From positions 1 to 42,145 of the forward strand of contig JAGGVN010000132.1 of the NCBI GenBank assembly GCA_021158005.1: a DNA stretch of 42,145 nucleotides, in the 5' to 3' direction. Origin of the DNA: Candidatus Aerophobota bacterium. GTDB lineage: Bacteria; Aerophobota; Aerophobia; Aerophobales; JAGGVN01. Both the position numbers and the translations under genes were made by a program. How positions within the stretch are numbered: the first letter of the stretch is position 1; each line of letters begins with the position of its first letter. Shown here one piece after another: positions 17,278 to 26,848 of this stretch. A model generated the notes under the pieces. That model ran no database searches. It was not told where the DNA came from and saw nothing but the letters and a program-made list of their open reading frames with translations.

Positions 17278-20200
17278 TTAGTAATTCTGTATCGATAGTG
17301 TATCTTGACTATTAAATCCTGTCCCTGCAGGAATTAATTTTCCTACAATTACATTCCCTTTTAAACTCTTTAATAAATCTATCTGTCCAGATATAGCCGC
17401 TTCAGTAAGAACCTGTTTTGTTCTTTGAAAAGAGGCAGCGGAAAGGAAACTCTTTTTATCCTCCTGGGCAGCTTTAGGTATAGCTAAAAGCACAGGATTT
17501 ACTGTAGCCGGCCGACCTCCTTTCTCTCTTACTCTTTTATTAGTTTCTTCAAATTCTCCTCTGTCTATCTCTTCTCCTGGTAAATAATCTGTATCTCCCG
17601 GGTCTTCTACCTCTACCTTCCTCATCATCTGTCGCACAATTATTTCAAAATGCTTAATATTAATATTTGCTCCCTGAAGAAAATAAATTTCCTGAGCTTG
17701 ATTAATTAAGTATTCTTCAGCTGCCCGCATACCTTTTATTCTTAAAAGAGTACGGGGACTTACATATCCATCAACTATTTTCTCTCCGGCTTTTATTATC
17801 TCATTTTCAGAAACTAAAGTTTCTTCCCCTACTTCATAAACAACCTCTTTATTGCCTTCTCCTTTAATCTTTACTAAAGACCGCCCTTTCTCCTTTTTAA
17901 GAGTCACCCTTCCCTCTATTTCGCTTATAAGAGCCTCTTCCCCTGAACGCTGGCGGATAACTCCCCGAGAAGATAAACTTTGCTTTCGAGGCTCAAATAA
18001 TTTCGTTACTTGAGGAAGCCCTTGAGGAATATCTCCTCCTTTTTGAAATATTCCCCCTGTATGAAAAGTACGTAAGGTAAGTTGAGTTCCTGGTTCTCCA
18101 ATAGATTGAGCTGCAATTACTCCCACTGCTTCTCCCAGACTGACCATCTTATGGGTAGAGAGATCCCATCCATAACACTTCTGACAAATTCCCCACTTGC
18201 TCTGACAGGTTAAAGGAGAACGAACTTTAACCTTCTCTATTCCTGCTTTCTCTATTTTTTCCGCTACTTCTTTTGTAATCTCTTTATTTGCCTCTACAAT
18301 TACCTCACCTGTAGAAGAATCTACTACCGGAGAGGCAGTTACTCTTCCCACTATTCTTTTTCTGAGAGGTTCTATTACTTCTCCTTCGTGAATCAAAGGA
18401 CCCATGAAAAATCCATCCAGAGTTCCACAATCCTTTTCGGTAATGATAACATCCTGAGCTACTGCCACCAGTTTTCGAGTAAGATATCCTGCATAAGCAG
18501 TTTTTAAGGCTGTATCTACCAACCCTTTTCTCCCTCCGGAGGTAGAGAAGAAATATTCTATAGCACTTAATCCTTCTTTAAAATTAGACCGAATAGGCTC
18601 TTCCGCAATTCTCCCTCTTAATCTTCCTCCAGGAATAGGATAAAAATACTGTCGAATAACTTCTGGAGAAATATTTAATCCTCTCTGAAATACTTCATCC
18701 CAGAGTCCTCGACGGTAAGTCTCTCTCACAGATCTTGCCATTAACCCTCTCATTCCTACTATTTGACAGAGCTGCTCCTTGGTTCCCCGAGCCCCTGATT
18801 TCCACATCATAAGAAGGGGATTGAAAGGATTTAAAGAAAGATAATGGGACACCTTATCTTCTATCAGTGTGATTGTTCTCATCCAAACATCGATAGTATC
18901 AATATATCTCTCTTCTTCACTCATTTTATTATCTTCTGCAAGGAGACGAAAACCTTCTACTTCATCCTCTGCCTCTTTAAGGAGTCTTTCTTTTTCCGGG
19001 ACAGGGGGAATATCTGATATTGAGAGAGTCAGACTTGAGCGGGTAGCGAAGAAAAATCCTAACCTTTTTATCTCATCTAAAACCTTAACCGTAACAGCGT
19101 TACCAAACTTCTCCCAAACTTTACTTATAATTTCAGATAGAACATTCTTATCTACCTCCCGATTTTCAAATTCCATTCCTGGAGGGAGAATTTCATTAAA
19201 AATTACTCTCCCCGGTGTAGTTTCAATCCATTTACCATTCCATCTTATTTTTATCTTTTGATGAAGTCTCACCTTTCCCAATTCATAAGCCAGAGAAACT
19301 TCCTCTGGAGAAGAAAAGAATTTCTCCTCTTCCCCCTCATCCCTTTCCACAGTTAAGTAATAACAACCTACCGTAATATCTTCAGTAGGGGTAACTAAAG
19401 GATCTCCATTAGCAGGAGAAAGAAGGTTATTATCAGCTGACATCAAAAGACGAGCTTCAAGTTGCGCTTCATAAGATAAAGGAAGATGAACAGCCATAGT
19501 ATCTCCGTCAAAATCAGCATTAAAAGCAGGACACACTAATGGATGAATTTGAATAGCACTACTCCTAATGAGAACAGGTTGAAATGCCTGTATCCCTAAA
19601 CGATGCAAAGTAGGAGCACGATTAAGAAGAACAAAATGGTCTTTTACTATCCTTTCCAGGATTTCCCAAACAAAGGGAACTCCCTTTTCCACCATATCAT
19701 TTGCTCCTTTAATAGTCTCTGCCTTACCACATCGCAGAATCTCTCTAATAACAAAAGGGCGAAAAAGCTCCAGAGCCATTACTTCAGGTAATCCACATTC
19801 GTAAATCTTGAGTTCAGGACCGGGAACAATAGCGGCTCTTCCTGAATAATCGACTCTCTTCCCCAATAAGTTTTGCCGGAATCTTCCTTCCTTCCCCTTA
19901 AGAACCTCACTTAAAGACTTAAGAGGTCTTCCTCCGGCACCCAATATAGGTTGGGGGAGCTTTTCATTCTCAAAGAGTGCATCCACTGACTGTTGAAGCA
20001 TCTTCTTCTCATTCCGAATAATTATCTGAGGAGCATCTATCTCTAATAAATACTTGAGACGATTATTCCGATTGATAATGCGTCTATATAAATCATTCAA
20101 ATCTGAATTAGCAAAAATTCCACTTTCGAGTTGAACCATAGGTCTAAAATCAGGTGGAATAACAGGGATAACCTTCAGAATCATCCATTCTGGTTTATTT

Positions 20201-20856
20201 CCAGATTTCAAAAAATTTTCCACGACTTCCAGACGTTTACACAATTTAATCCTTTTCCCCTGTGTTCTTTCTTGAAAAAGCTCTTCCCTCAAAGTCTGTT
20301 TCAATTTCTCAAGCTTTATCCCTTGCAAAATTTTTAAAATAGCTTCTGCTCCCATTTGTGCCTGGAAAGAACCTTCTCCATATTCCTCTACATACGCCTG
20401 ATACTCTTCTTCATCGAGGAGTTGCATTTGTTTCAAAGGTAATTCCCCGGGATCGATTACTATATAATTTACAAAATAAATCACTTTCTCCAATTCTTCA
20501 CTCTTAATACCTAATAAAAGAGGAAGATATTTATGAGTATACCAGATATGAGCTACAGGAGCAGCAAGAGAAATATGCCCCATTCTCTCCCTTCTAACCC
20601 TTGAAGAAGTAACTTCCACCCCGCATCGCTCACAGATAATTCCTTTATACTTCATCTTTCTATATTTTCCACAATAACATTCATAACTCTTAGTAGGTCC
20701 AAAAATTTGTTCGCAAAATAATCCGCCTCTTTCCGGTCTAAAAGTTCGATAATTAATAGTATCTGTTTTCCTCACCTCTCCATGGGACCACTTCAATATT
20801 TCCTCAGGAGATGCTAATCTTATTTTAATTCTGTTAATTTCATTCATTCTCCACAA
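17278..20856 (-). CDS. rpoC: DNA-directed RNA polymerase subunit beta'
   Basis: About 1192 residues, a compact beta' without large lineage-specific insertions. The N-terminal zinc site (C-Y-C-G-K, then C-E-R-C-G-V-E-V) is followed by the clamp and the active-site N-A-D-F-D-G-D-T-M near residue 445, whose three Asp bind catalytic Mg2+. The trigger loop (A-R-G-T-K-E-Q-L-C-Q-I-V-G-M-R-G-L-M-A) and the second zinc ribbon (C-Q-S-K-W-G-I-C-Q-K-C) are present. I favour the TTG start at 20856: AAGGAGGTG lies 6 bases upstream, inside rpoB, and it gives M-W-R-M-N-E-I-N, similar in length to Bacillus. ATG at 20847 is the alternative. Confidence 0.97.
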   Translation of the reverse strand: MWRMNEINRIKIRLASPEEILKWSHGEVRKTDTINYRTFRPERGGLFCEQIFGPTKSYECYCGKYRKMKYKGIICERCGVEVTSSRVRRERMGHISLAAPVAHIWYTHKYLPLLLGIKSEELEKVIYFVNYIVIDPGELPLKQMQLLDEEEYQAYVEEYGEGSFQAQMGAEAILKILQGIKLEKLKQTLREELFQERTQGKRIKLCKRLEVVENFLKSGNKPEWMILKVIPVIPPDFRPMVQLESGIFANSDLNDLYRRIINRNNRLKYLLEIDAPQIIIRNEKKMLQQSVDALFENEKLPQPILGAGGRPLKSLSEVLKGKEGRFRQNLLGKRVDYSGRAAIVPGPELKIYECGLPEVMALELFRPFVIREILRCGKAETIKGANDMVEKGVPFVWEILERIVKDHFVLLNRAPTLHRLGIQAFQPVLIRSSAIQIHPLVCPAFNADFDGDTMAVHLPLSYEAQLEARLLMSADNNLLSPANGDPLVTPTEDITVGCYYLTVERDEGEEEKFFSSPEEVSLAYELGKVRLHQKIKIRWNGKWIETTPGRVIFNEILPPGMEFENREVDKNVLSEIISKVWEKFGNAVTVKVLDEIKRLGFFFATRSSLTLSISDIPPVPEKERLLKEAEDEVEGFRLLAEDNKMSEEERYIDTIDVWMRTITLIEDKVSHYLSLNPFNPLLMMWKSGARGTKEQLCQIVGMRGLMARSVRETYRRGLWDEVFQRGLNISPEVIRQYFYPIPGGRLRGRIAEEPIRSNFKEGLSAIEYFFSTSGGRKGLVDTALKTAYAGYLTRKLVAVAQDVIITEKDCGTLDGFFMGPLIHEGEVIEPLRKRIVGRVTASPVVDSSTGEVIVEANKEITKEVAEKIEKAGIEKVKVRSPLTCQSKWGICQKCYGWDLSTHKMVSLGEAVGVIAAQSIGEPGTQLTLRTFHTGGIFQKGGDIPQGLPQVTKLFEPRKQSLSSRGVIRQRSGEEALISEIEGRVTLKKEKGRSLVKIKGEGNKEVVYEVGEETLVSENEIIKAGEKIVDGYVSPRTLLRIKGMRAAEEYLINQAQEIYFLQGANINIKHFEIIVRQMMRKVEVEDPGDTDYLPGEEIDRGEFEETNKRVREKGGRPATVNPVLLAIPKAAQEDKKSFLSAASFQRTKQVLTEAAISGQIDLLKSLKGNVIVGKLIPAGTGFNSQDTLSIQNY

Positions 20857-23800
20857 ATTCCTCACCTCCTTCATCTTCTTTTTCCATATCTTTAATGGTG
20901 AGTTTTTTCCCATCTTTCCAGAATTCTAAATTTAAACCTAAGGCTTGCAATTCTTTAACCAGGACTTTAAAAGATTCGGGAGTATGGGTAACCAAGAAAT
21001 TCTCACCCTTTATTATTCGTTCATGAAGATTAGTCCTTGCCTGCAAATCATCTGACTTACTGGTGAGCATTTCCTGCAAGGTATAGGCAGCTCCATATCC
21101 TTCTAATGCCCACACTTCCATCTCTCCAAATCTTTGCCCTCCCTCTCGAGACCTTCCTCCTAAAGGTTGCTGAGTAACCAGAGCATACGGTCCTGTAGAA
21201 CGAGCATGAATTTTTTCCTCAGCTAAATGGACCAGTTTCATCATATACATATAACCTACGGCTATCGGCGCAGAAAAAGGTTCACCTGTTCGACCATCAT
21301 AAAGAGTAATCTTTCCGGACTCGGGAAGAGAAGCCTTTTTTAAAAGTCTGGTTATCTGTTCCTCTTTAGGCCCTTCAAAAACAGGAGTAATTATTTCTAC
21401 TCCTAATGTTTTAGCTACCCATCCTAAATGAGTCTCTAAAACCTGCCCTACATTCATTCGGGAAGGGACCCCAAGAGGATTTAATAGAACCTCTACAGGA
21501 GTACCATCAGGAAGATAAGGCATATCCTCTTCCGGAAGTATTTTCCCTACTACTCCTTTATTACCATGACGACCACACATTTTATCTCCTACTCTAACTT
21601 TTCGGCGAATGGCTACATAAACTTTTACTCTTTTTTTTACATTGGGAGGGAGAATATCGTTATTTTCCTGAGAGAATACTCTCACTTCAATTACTTTTCC
21701 TTCAATCCCATGAGGAACTCTTAAAGAATTATCCTTAACTTTCTGAACTTTTTCTCCAAAAATACTCCGTAAAAGTCTCTCTTCGGGAGTAAGTTTTATC
21801 TCTACCTGAGGAGTCACTTTCCCCACCAGAATATCTCCTGCTTTTACCTCTGCTCCTATCCGAATAATTCCTCTCTCGTCCAAATTCTTCAGGGCAGACT
21901 CCTCTATATTAGGAATATCAGCGGTTATCTCCTCTATTCCCGATTTGAGTTCTTTAGCTTCTACCTGGAATTCTTCAATATGAATAGAAGTAAAGAAATC
22001 TTCTTTTATCAATTTCTCGCTAATTAAAATTGCGTCCTGAAAATTATATCCTTCCCACGGCATAAAGGCTATAAGAACATTTCTTCCCAGAGCTAATTCT
22101 CCGTTATGAATAGCAGGACCATCGGCTATAAAATCTCCCTCTTTCACCTCTTCCCCTTTCTCAACCAAAACTCTCTGATTTATACAGGTGCGTTGATTAG
22201 AACGCTGAAATTTCGCCAACTTATATTCATCTATACCTTCATTGGTCTCTATCTCGATTCGAGAGGCATCAGCAAAAATAACTTTTCCTCCTCTTTTTGC
22301 TCTTACTGCCCTTAAGGAATCAATAGCTATCTTTCTTTCCATCCCTGTCTTAACCAGAGGAACCTCCGGATTCTCTAAAGGAACAGCCTGACGTTGCATA
22401 TTTGAACCCATAAGTGCCCGATTAGCTGCATCATTTTCTAAAAAAGGAATCAAGGAAGTAGTAATACTAACAATTTGCTTAGGAGATATATCCACAAAAT
22501 CTACTTTCTCTCGAGGGACAGTAACAATTTCTCCTCCAAATCTGACTCTTATCTCCGGCGCGATAAACCTCCCTTTGCTATCTATAGCGTCGGTACTGGC
22601 AATATAATAATTATCTTCCTCCCGAGCATCAAGATATACAATCTCCTCAGTCACCCTTCCTTTATCTACTCTCCTGTAAGGAGTTTCCAAAAAACCAAAT
22701 TCATTTATATGAGCATAAGTAGCTAAGGAGACGAGTAAACCAATATTTTGCCCTTCCGGAGTCTCTATGGGGCAAATTCGTCCATAATAAGTATAGTGGA
22801 CATCTCTTACTTCTTCTTTTGCTTGCACCCGAGATAACCCCCCCGGTCCTAAAGAAGATAATCTCCGCTTATGGGTCAATTCCGCTAAAGGATTAGTCTG
22901 ATCTAAATACTGAGAAAGAGAACCTGTATTAAAGAAGCTATCTATAATTCCTTTTACTACTCGGGTAACTATTAGAGAACGAGGAGTCATAGTAGCCGGA
23001 TCCTGAATACTCATCCGTTGTTGAATTATCTTTGAAAGATAAGTCAATCCTATTCGAAATTGCTCAATCAATAAATCTCCCACCCTTCTCACTCTCTTAT
23101 AAGCGAGATGGTCCGAACTTCTCATTTCTATTTGCTCTCTATTTAACGCAAATAAATATTTTACAACTCCTATAATATCTTCCAACTCGAGAGTCCCTTT
23201 TCTCAAATCAATGTTAAGACCTAATTCTTTATTAAGTTGAAATCTTCCTGTTTTTCCTATATTATATCTACGAGGATCCTGAAAAGTTTTCTTAAATACA
23301 TCTTCTGTGGATTCGAAAACAAGGGGTCGTCCTGGCCTGAGCTTTTGATAAAGCTTAAGAAAGGCATCTTCCTTAGAATTAGCTTCATCAGCCTCAAAAC
23401 TTCTTTCCAGAATTTTTCTATCTTCAGGATGAGAAAATTCTTTAAGAACTCTTTCCGGTGTCCCGCCAAAAGCTCTCAAAAATAGAGTAACGAGAAATCT
23501 TTTCCCTCTATTCACTCGCATATATAAAAAACCTTCCCTTACTTCAAACTCTAACCAACTTCCTTTTTCCGGAATAATGCTTACTTTAAAAGAAATTTCA
23601 CCTCCTGTAGAGACATCCTCTTTGTAAATAATCCCCGGAGCACGTTGAAGTTGATTCACAATTACTCTTTCAGCCCCATTAATAATAAAACTTCCTTCAT
23701 CAGTAATCATAGGTAAATCTTCAAAATAAACTTCATTCTCCTTTATTTCTCCTGTTTCTCTATTATGCAAACGGAGTTTAACATACAAAGGAAGAGAGTA

Positions 23801-24070
23801 AGTAAGTTCCTCTCTATAGCACTCTTCTATATTATGTCGGGGTTTAGAAAAACGATATTCTACAAATTCCAAAACTAATTTTCCATTATAACTCTCCACC
23901 GGAAATATCTCTTTAAATACCCCTTGTAATCCCTCGTCTTTTCTTTCTTTCGGAGGAACATCTTTTTGTAAAAACTCCTCAAAAGAGGCAAGCTGCATCC
24001 CTATAAGATTAGGGATTTCCAGAACAGGCTTAAACTTTGTAAAATCTATTACCCTTTTTATCTTTTCCAT
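20840..24070 (-). CDS. rpoB: DNA-directed RNA polymerase subunit beta
   Basis: 1076 residues, a short beta lacking the large insertions of proteobacteria. The rifampicin region reads G-S-L-S-Q-Y-L-D-Q-T-N-P-L-A-E-L-T-H-K-R-R-L-S-S-L-G-P-G-G-L, keeping Gln513, Asp516, His526 and Ser531 (E. coli numbers) but with Ser at 510, Tyr at 514 and Leu at 515. The R-V-G-D-K-M-C-G-R-H-G-N-K-G-V-V motif and the C-terminal G-G-R-S-R-E-G-G-Q-R-F-G-E-M-E-V-W-A-L block are intact. It starts 12 bases after the L10/L12 gene and overlaps rpoC. Confidence 0.99.
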   Translation of the reverse strand: MEKIKRVIDFTKFKPVLEIPNLIGMQLASFEEFLQKDVPPKERKDEGLQGVFKEIFPVESYNGKLVLEFVEYRFSKPRHNIEECYREELTYSLPLYVKLRLHNRETGEIKENEVYFEDLPMITDEGSFIINGAERVIVNQLQRAPGIIYKEDVSTGGEISFKVSIIPEKGSWLEFEVREGFLYMRVNRGKRFLVTLFLRAFGGTPERVLKEFSHPEDRKILERSFEADEANSKEDAFLKLYQKLRPGRPLVFESTEDVFKKTFQDPRRYNIGKTGRFQLNKELGLNIDLRKGTLELEDIIGVVKYLFALNREQIEMRSSDHLAYKRVRRVGDLLIEQFRIGLTYLSKIIQQRMSIQDPATMTPRSLIVTRVVKGIIDSFFNTGSLSQYLDQTNPLAELTHKRRLSSLGPGGLSRVQAKEEVRDVHYTYYGRICPIETPEGQNIGLLVSLATYAHINEFGFLETPYRRVDKGRVTEEIVYLDAREEDNYYIASTDAIDSKGRFIAPEIRVRFGGEIVTVPREKVDFVDISPKQIVSITTSLIPFLENDAANRALMGSNMQRQAVPLENPEVPLVKTGMERKIAIDSLRAVRAKRGGKVIFADASRIEIETNEGIDEYKLAKFQRSNQRTCINQRVLVEKGEEVKEGDFIADGPAIHNGELALGRNVLIAFMPWEGYNFQDAILISEKLIKEDFFTSIHIEEFQVEAKELKSGIEEITADIPNIEESALKNLDERGIIRIGAEVKAGDILVGKVTPQVEIKLTPEERLLRSIFGEKVQKVKDNSLRVPHGIEGKVIEVRVFSQENNDILPPNVKKRVKVYVAIRRKVRVGDKMCGRHGNKGVVGKILPEEDMPYLPDGTPVEVLLNPLGVPSRMNVGQVLETHLGWVAKTLGVEIITPVFEGPKEEQITRLLKKASLPESGKITLYDGRTGEPFSAPIAVGYMYMMKLVHLAEEKIHARSTGPYALVTQQPLGGRSREGGQRFGEMEVWALEGYGAAYTLQEMLTSKSDDLQARTNLHERIIKGENFLVTHTPESFKVLVKELQALGLNLEFWKDGKKLTIKDMEKEDEGGEEFVENE

Positions 24071-24082
24071 TACTTCCCTCTT

Positions 24083-24511
24083 TTACTTTATTTCTATCTT
24101 AGCTCCTGCTGCCTCCAGAGTTTTTTTAATTTCCAGAGCTTCCTCTTTACTTACTTTCTGTTTTATAGGTTGAGGAGCTTTCTCTACTAAATCCTTAGCT
24201 TCCTTCAATCCCAGAGTAGTAAGCTTTCTTACTTCCTTAATTACCTGAATCTTTTTATTTCCTATCTCTGCTAAGATGACATCGAACTCTGTCTTCTCCT
24301 CTTTAGCTTTTTCAGGAGCAACAGGACCTTGCACCACTCCTTGAGGAACCGCTGCCTGGACTCCAAACCTATCCTCTAATGCCTTTACCAGCTCTGATAG
24401 CTCTAAAACATTCATCTCTTCAATAGCTTTTATAATATTCTCTTTCTTATCTATATTTTGCTTTACTTCTTCCTTAGTCTTTTGGACCACCTTAGATTTT
24501 TCTTCATTCAT
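24083..24511 (-). CDS. rplL: ribosomal protein L7/L12, probable free form from internal start
   Basis: In the same frame as L10, an ATG at 24511 opens a complete L7/L12 of 142 residues: M-N-E-E-K-S-K, about 20 charged residues not usual in L12, then the standard N-terminal domain, hinge and C-terminal domain. A strong GGGAGGT lies 7 bases before this ATG, so ribosomes probably start here and supply free L12 in excess of L10, whether or not the fused chain is also made. The N-terminal extension would act as linker in the fused form. Confidence 0.75.
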   Translation of the reverse strand: MNEEKSKVVQKTKEEVKQNIDKKENIIKAIEEMNVLELSELVKALEDRFGVQAAVPQGVVQGPVAPEKAKEEKTEFDVILAEIGNKKIQVIKEVRKLTTLGLKEAKDLVEKAPQPIKQKVSKEEALEIKKTLEAAGAKIEIK

Positions 24512-25036
24512 AGATAAACCTCCCTCTTTTTTCGATAAGATTACTTTCAGTAGAGAAATGAACTCTCCCAAAGGAGCTCTAAGAACACTTACCAGCCCCC
24601 TTATTGGTAGAGACATAGCCCCCATAAGCTGAGTTAATAAGACTCTCCTTGAAGGTAATTCTCCTAACTTTTTTATCTCATCCTCTTTTAATATCCTCTT
24701 CTCAAGAGCTCCTCCTTTAATACTTAAATAAGGATGATTTTGAAGAAAATCTTTAATTACTTTTGCCGAAGAAACAGGATCCTCCTTTACAAAAATTATC
24801 CCCGTTGGTCCAGAGAAGAATTTTTCCATTTTTCCCCAATCTGTCCCTTTAACAGAAAGATGAGCAAAAGTGTTTTTAACTACGACTAAATTTGCCTTCG
24901 CTTCTCTTAACCTCCTGCGAAATTCGGTAAGCTCAATAGCTTTAAGTCTATCATAATTTATTATAAAGATAGCTTTACTCTTCTTTATATTTTCCTTCAA
25001 CTCTTTAACTTTTCTAATTTTATTTTCTAAACTCAT
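24083..25036 (-). CDS. rplJ-rplL: ribosomal proteins L10 and L7/L12 in one continuous frame (L10-L12 fusion)
   Basis: One uninterrupted ORF of 317 residues. Residues 1-172 are a full-length L10 (S-L-E-N-K-I-R-K-V at the start, V-V-K-N-T-F-A near 55, and the last helix ending [10 protein letters not shown]). There is no stop; after G-G-L-S the frame enters an L12 with charged lead-in, the N-terminal dimerisation domain ([20 protein letters not shown]), an Ala/Pro/Val hinge and the C-terminal factor-binding domain (E-F-D-V-I-L to A-G-A-K-I-E-I-K). L10 and L12 form the stalk that recruits GTPase factors, normally one L10 to four or six L12. An internal start for L12 exists at 24511. A one-base change in an A6 run would restore two separate genes, so an assembly error is possible. 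The ATG has GAGGGG upstream; a TTG two codons earlier is an alternative. Confidence 0.85.
   Translation of the reverse strand: MSLENKIRKVKELKENIKKSKAIFIINYDRLKAIELTEFRRRLREAKANLVVVKNTFAHLSVKGTDWGKMEKFFSGPTGIIFVKEDPVSSAKVIKDFLQNHPYLSIKGGALEKRILKEDEIKKLGELPSRRVLLTQLMGAMSLPIRGLVSVLRAPLGEFISLLKVILSKKEGGLSMNEEKSKVVQKTKEEVKQNIDKKENIIKAIEEMNVLELSELVKALEDRFGVQAAVPQGVVQGPVAPEKAKEEKTEFDVILAEIGNKKIQVIKEVRKLTTLGLKEAKDLVEKAPQPIKQKVSKEEALEIKKTLEAAGAKIEIK
24509..24524 (-). promoter_or_regulatory. internal ribosome-binding site and start codon for L12 inside the L10-L12 frame
   Basis: The minus strand reads GGGAGGT, seven bases, ATG. The Shine-Dalgarno match is among the best in this cluster and falls on the codons Glu-Gly-Gly of the fused frame. 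Just upstream is a run of six A (24527-24532), where a one-base slip, by polymerase, ribosome or sequencing, would end L10 within ten codons at the L12 start. Confidence 0.75.
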
Positions 25037-25090
25037 TCCCAAAACCCCTCAGAAAGTTATCTCCCAAAAATGAGAGAAATATTATAATCT

Positions 25091-25801
25091 TTAGACCAAA
25101 AAATTCTCAAGGTCCTGGTCTCGCAAATTTACCTTTATTCCTGGCCCCATTGTAGAGGAAAAATGGACTCCCCGGATATAACTACCTTTTACGGTAGAGG
25201 GTTTATTTTCGATTAAAGATTTCAATAAAGTTTTAAAATTTTCCAATAAAAACTTTTCTGAAAAACTGACTCTTCCTATAGAGGCGTGGACTACTCCACC
25301 CGCATCACTTCTATAATCAATTTTCCCCTTTTTTAGCTGCTCCACAACAAGAGCAGGATCATCAGTAACTGTGCCTACTTTGGGAGAGGGCATTAGACCC
25401 CGTGGCCCCAGAATTCGCCCTAATTTCGCTACCATTCTCATCATTTGAGGGGTAGAAACTACCGCGTCGAAATCTAACCATCCTTCTTCGATTCTCTTCG
25501 CTATCTCCTCTCCTCCTACATACTCTGCCCCTCTTTTCCGGGCCTCCTCAGCTTTCTCTCCCGCCGCAAAAACTACAACTCTTACTTTCCTTCCCAACCC
25601 ATAGGGAAGAATTACCGTTCCTCTTACTCGTTCTCCTCTTTTTTTTGAATCTACATTTAAAGCAATAGCCACCTCTACAGACTCCTCAAACTTACAATTA
25701 GAAGTCTCTTTAACTAACTTTAGTGCTTCCAGAGGAGTATATTCTTTTCTTCTCCCTATCTTCTCTCTTATCAAAAGATATCTTTTTCCTCTCTTCCTCA
25801 T
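25091..25801 (-). CDS. rplA: 50S ribosomal protein L1
   Basis: 236 residues. L1 forms the mobile stalk at the E site and in many bacteria represses the L11 operon. Conserved blocks: Y-T-P-L-E-A-L-K-L-V-K-E near residue 20, L-P-Y-G-L-G-R-K-V-R-V-V-V-F, the signature V-A-K-L-G-R-I-L-G-P-R-G-L-M-P-S-P-K-V-G-T-V-T near 125-147 and the C-terminal G-P-G-I-K-V-N. It follows rplK by 2 bases; a 54-base gap separates it from the L10 gene, with no obvious large leader. Confidence 0.98.
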   Translation of the reverse strand: MRKRGKRYLLIREKIGRRKEYTPLEALKLVKETSNCKFEESVEVAIALNVDSKKRGERVRGTVILPYGLGRKVRVVVFAAGEKAEEARKRGAEYVGGEEIAKRIEEGWLDFDAVVSTPQMMRMVAKLGRILGPRGLMPSPKVGTVTDDPALVVEQLKKGKIDYRSDAGGVVHASIGRVSFSEKFLLENFKTLLKSLIENKPSTVKGSYIRGVHFSSTMGPGIKVNLRDQDLENFLV

Positions 25802-25803
25802 AG

Positions 25804-26229
25804 CTATTCTACCTCCAGTCCCATATTCTTAGCCGTGCCTTCTACCATCTTTATCGCCTTTTCCAGGTCATCTGTGTTTAAATCTTTAAGCTTAATTTGC
25901 GCTATTTTCCTTAGTTCCTCTCGTTTTATCCTGCCTACCTTTCTTTTATTAGGTTCTCCTGAACCTTTTTCAATCCCCGCTGATTTTTTAATTAAAAAAA
26001 CTGTAGGAGGTGTCTTTAACCTGAAAGTAAAAGACCTATCTTTGTAAACAGTAATCACCACCGGAATCAGCGCCCCCTCCTGCCCCTTGGTTTTCTCATT
26101 AAACGCCTTGCAAAAATTCATTATATTAACGCCATGCTGACCCAAAGCAGGTCCCACTGGAGGAGCGGGGTTGGCTTTACCAGCCATAATTTGAAGCTTA
26201 ATATAAGCTTTAACTTCTTTCTGAGGCAT
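25804..26229 (-). CDS. rplK: 50S ribosomal protein L11
   Basis: 141 residues, the exact usual length. L11 binds the GTPase centre of 23S rRNA and is the thiostrepton and RelA-response site. The N-terminal domain has [28 protein letters not shown], and the C-terminal RNA-binding domain ends with [14 protein letters not shown]. Its ATG shares a base with the nusG stop codon, giving tight coupling. Confidence 0.98.
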   Translation of the reverse strand: MPQKEVKAYIKLQIMAGKANPAPPVGPALGQHGVNIMNFCKAFNEKTKGQEGALIPVVITVYKDRSFTFRLKTPPTVFLIKKSAGIEKGSGEPNKRKVGRIKREELRKIAQIKLKDLNTDDLEKAIKMVEGTAKNMGLEVE

Positions 26230-26774
26230 TAGAGTTTCTCCACATCTACATATTCTAATTCCATAGGGGTTTCTCTACCAAATATAGAAACTAAGACTTT
26301 CAGTCTCTGTTGATGAGGATTTACCTCGATTACTTCTCCTTGAAAATTCGCAAAAGGACCTCTTATTATACGAATATTTTCCCCTATTTCAAAACTCACG
26401 CCTGCCCGAGGTTTTTTCTCCAGAACCCCTATACGATACTCAATGTTATTTATCTCTTTCTCGTCTAAAGGGACGGGTTGGTTATGAGGCCCTACAAATC
26501 CCGTGATTCCAGGTGTTCCATTGATAACATACTTGCTCTCATCGGTTAAATCTGCTTGAATTAATATATACCCAGGGAAAAATTTTCTTCTATAAATTTT
26601 TCTCTTTCCATTTCTTACCTCAGCTACTTTTTCTTTGGGAATAAGTATTCGCGTAATTTTATCTTTCATCCCAAAAGATTCGATTCTCTGTTCAAGATTT
26701 GCCTTTACTTTCTCTTCTTGCCCTGCATATATATGGAGAGCATACCACTTTTTTCCGTTCTTTTTTTCACTCAT
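26229..26774 (-). CDS. nusG: transcription termination/antitermination factor NusG
   Basis: 181 residues: an NGN domain ([18 protein letters not shown], then [12 protein letters not shown]) and a C-terminal KOW domain ([13 protein letters not shown] near 135-147). It has no insertion domain of the Aquifex or Thermotoga kind. NusG binds the RNA polymerase clamp and links it to Rho or to S10 on the ribosome; rpsJ, rpoB and rpoC lie in the same cluster. It follows secE in the universal order. Confidence 0.98.
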   Translation of the reverse strand: MSEKKNGKKWYALHIYAGQEEKVKANLEQRIESFGMKDKITRILIPKEKVAEVRNGKRKIYRRKFFPGYILIQADLTDESKYVINGTPGITGFVGPHNQPVPLDEKEINNIEYRIGVLEKKPRAGVSFEIGENIRIIRGPFANFQGEVIEVNPHQQRLKVLVSIFGRETPMELEYVDVEKL

Positions 26775-26848
26775 TTTTCAAAAAATACTCCACCTCTTCT
26801 AAAAACTTCGTAGAAATTCAAGAGAAAAGAAATTAAAATTCTCCTACC

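Noticed and set aside
18869-19261. Open frame of 130 codons opposite rpoC
   Set aside because: It lies wholly within rpoC on the other strand and resembles no protein; a shadow of the beta' coding sequence. The same holds for open frames opposite rpsE, rplR, secY and rpoB.
25043-25090. L10-type autoregulatory leader before rplJ
   Set aside because: The gap is only 48 bases and shows no kink-turn or terminator structure.
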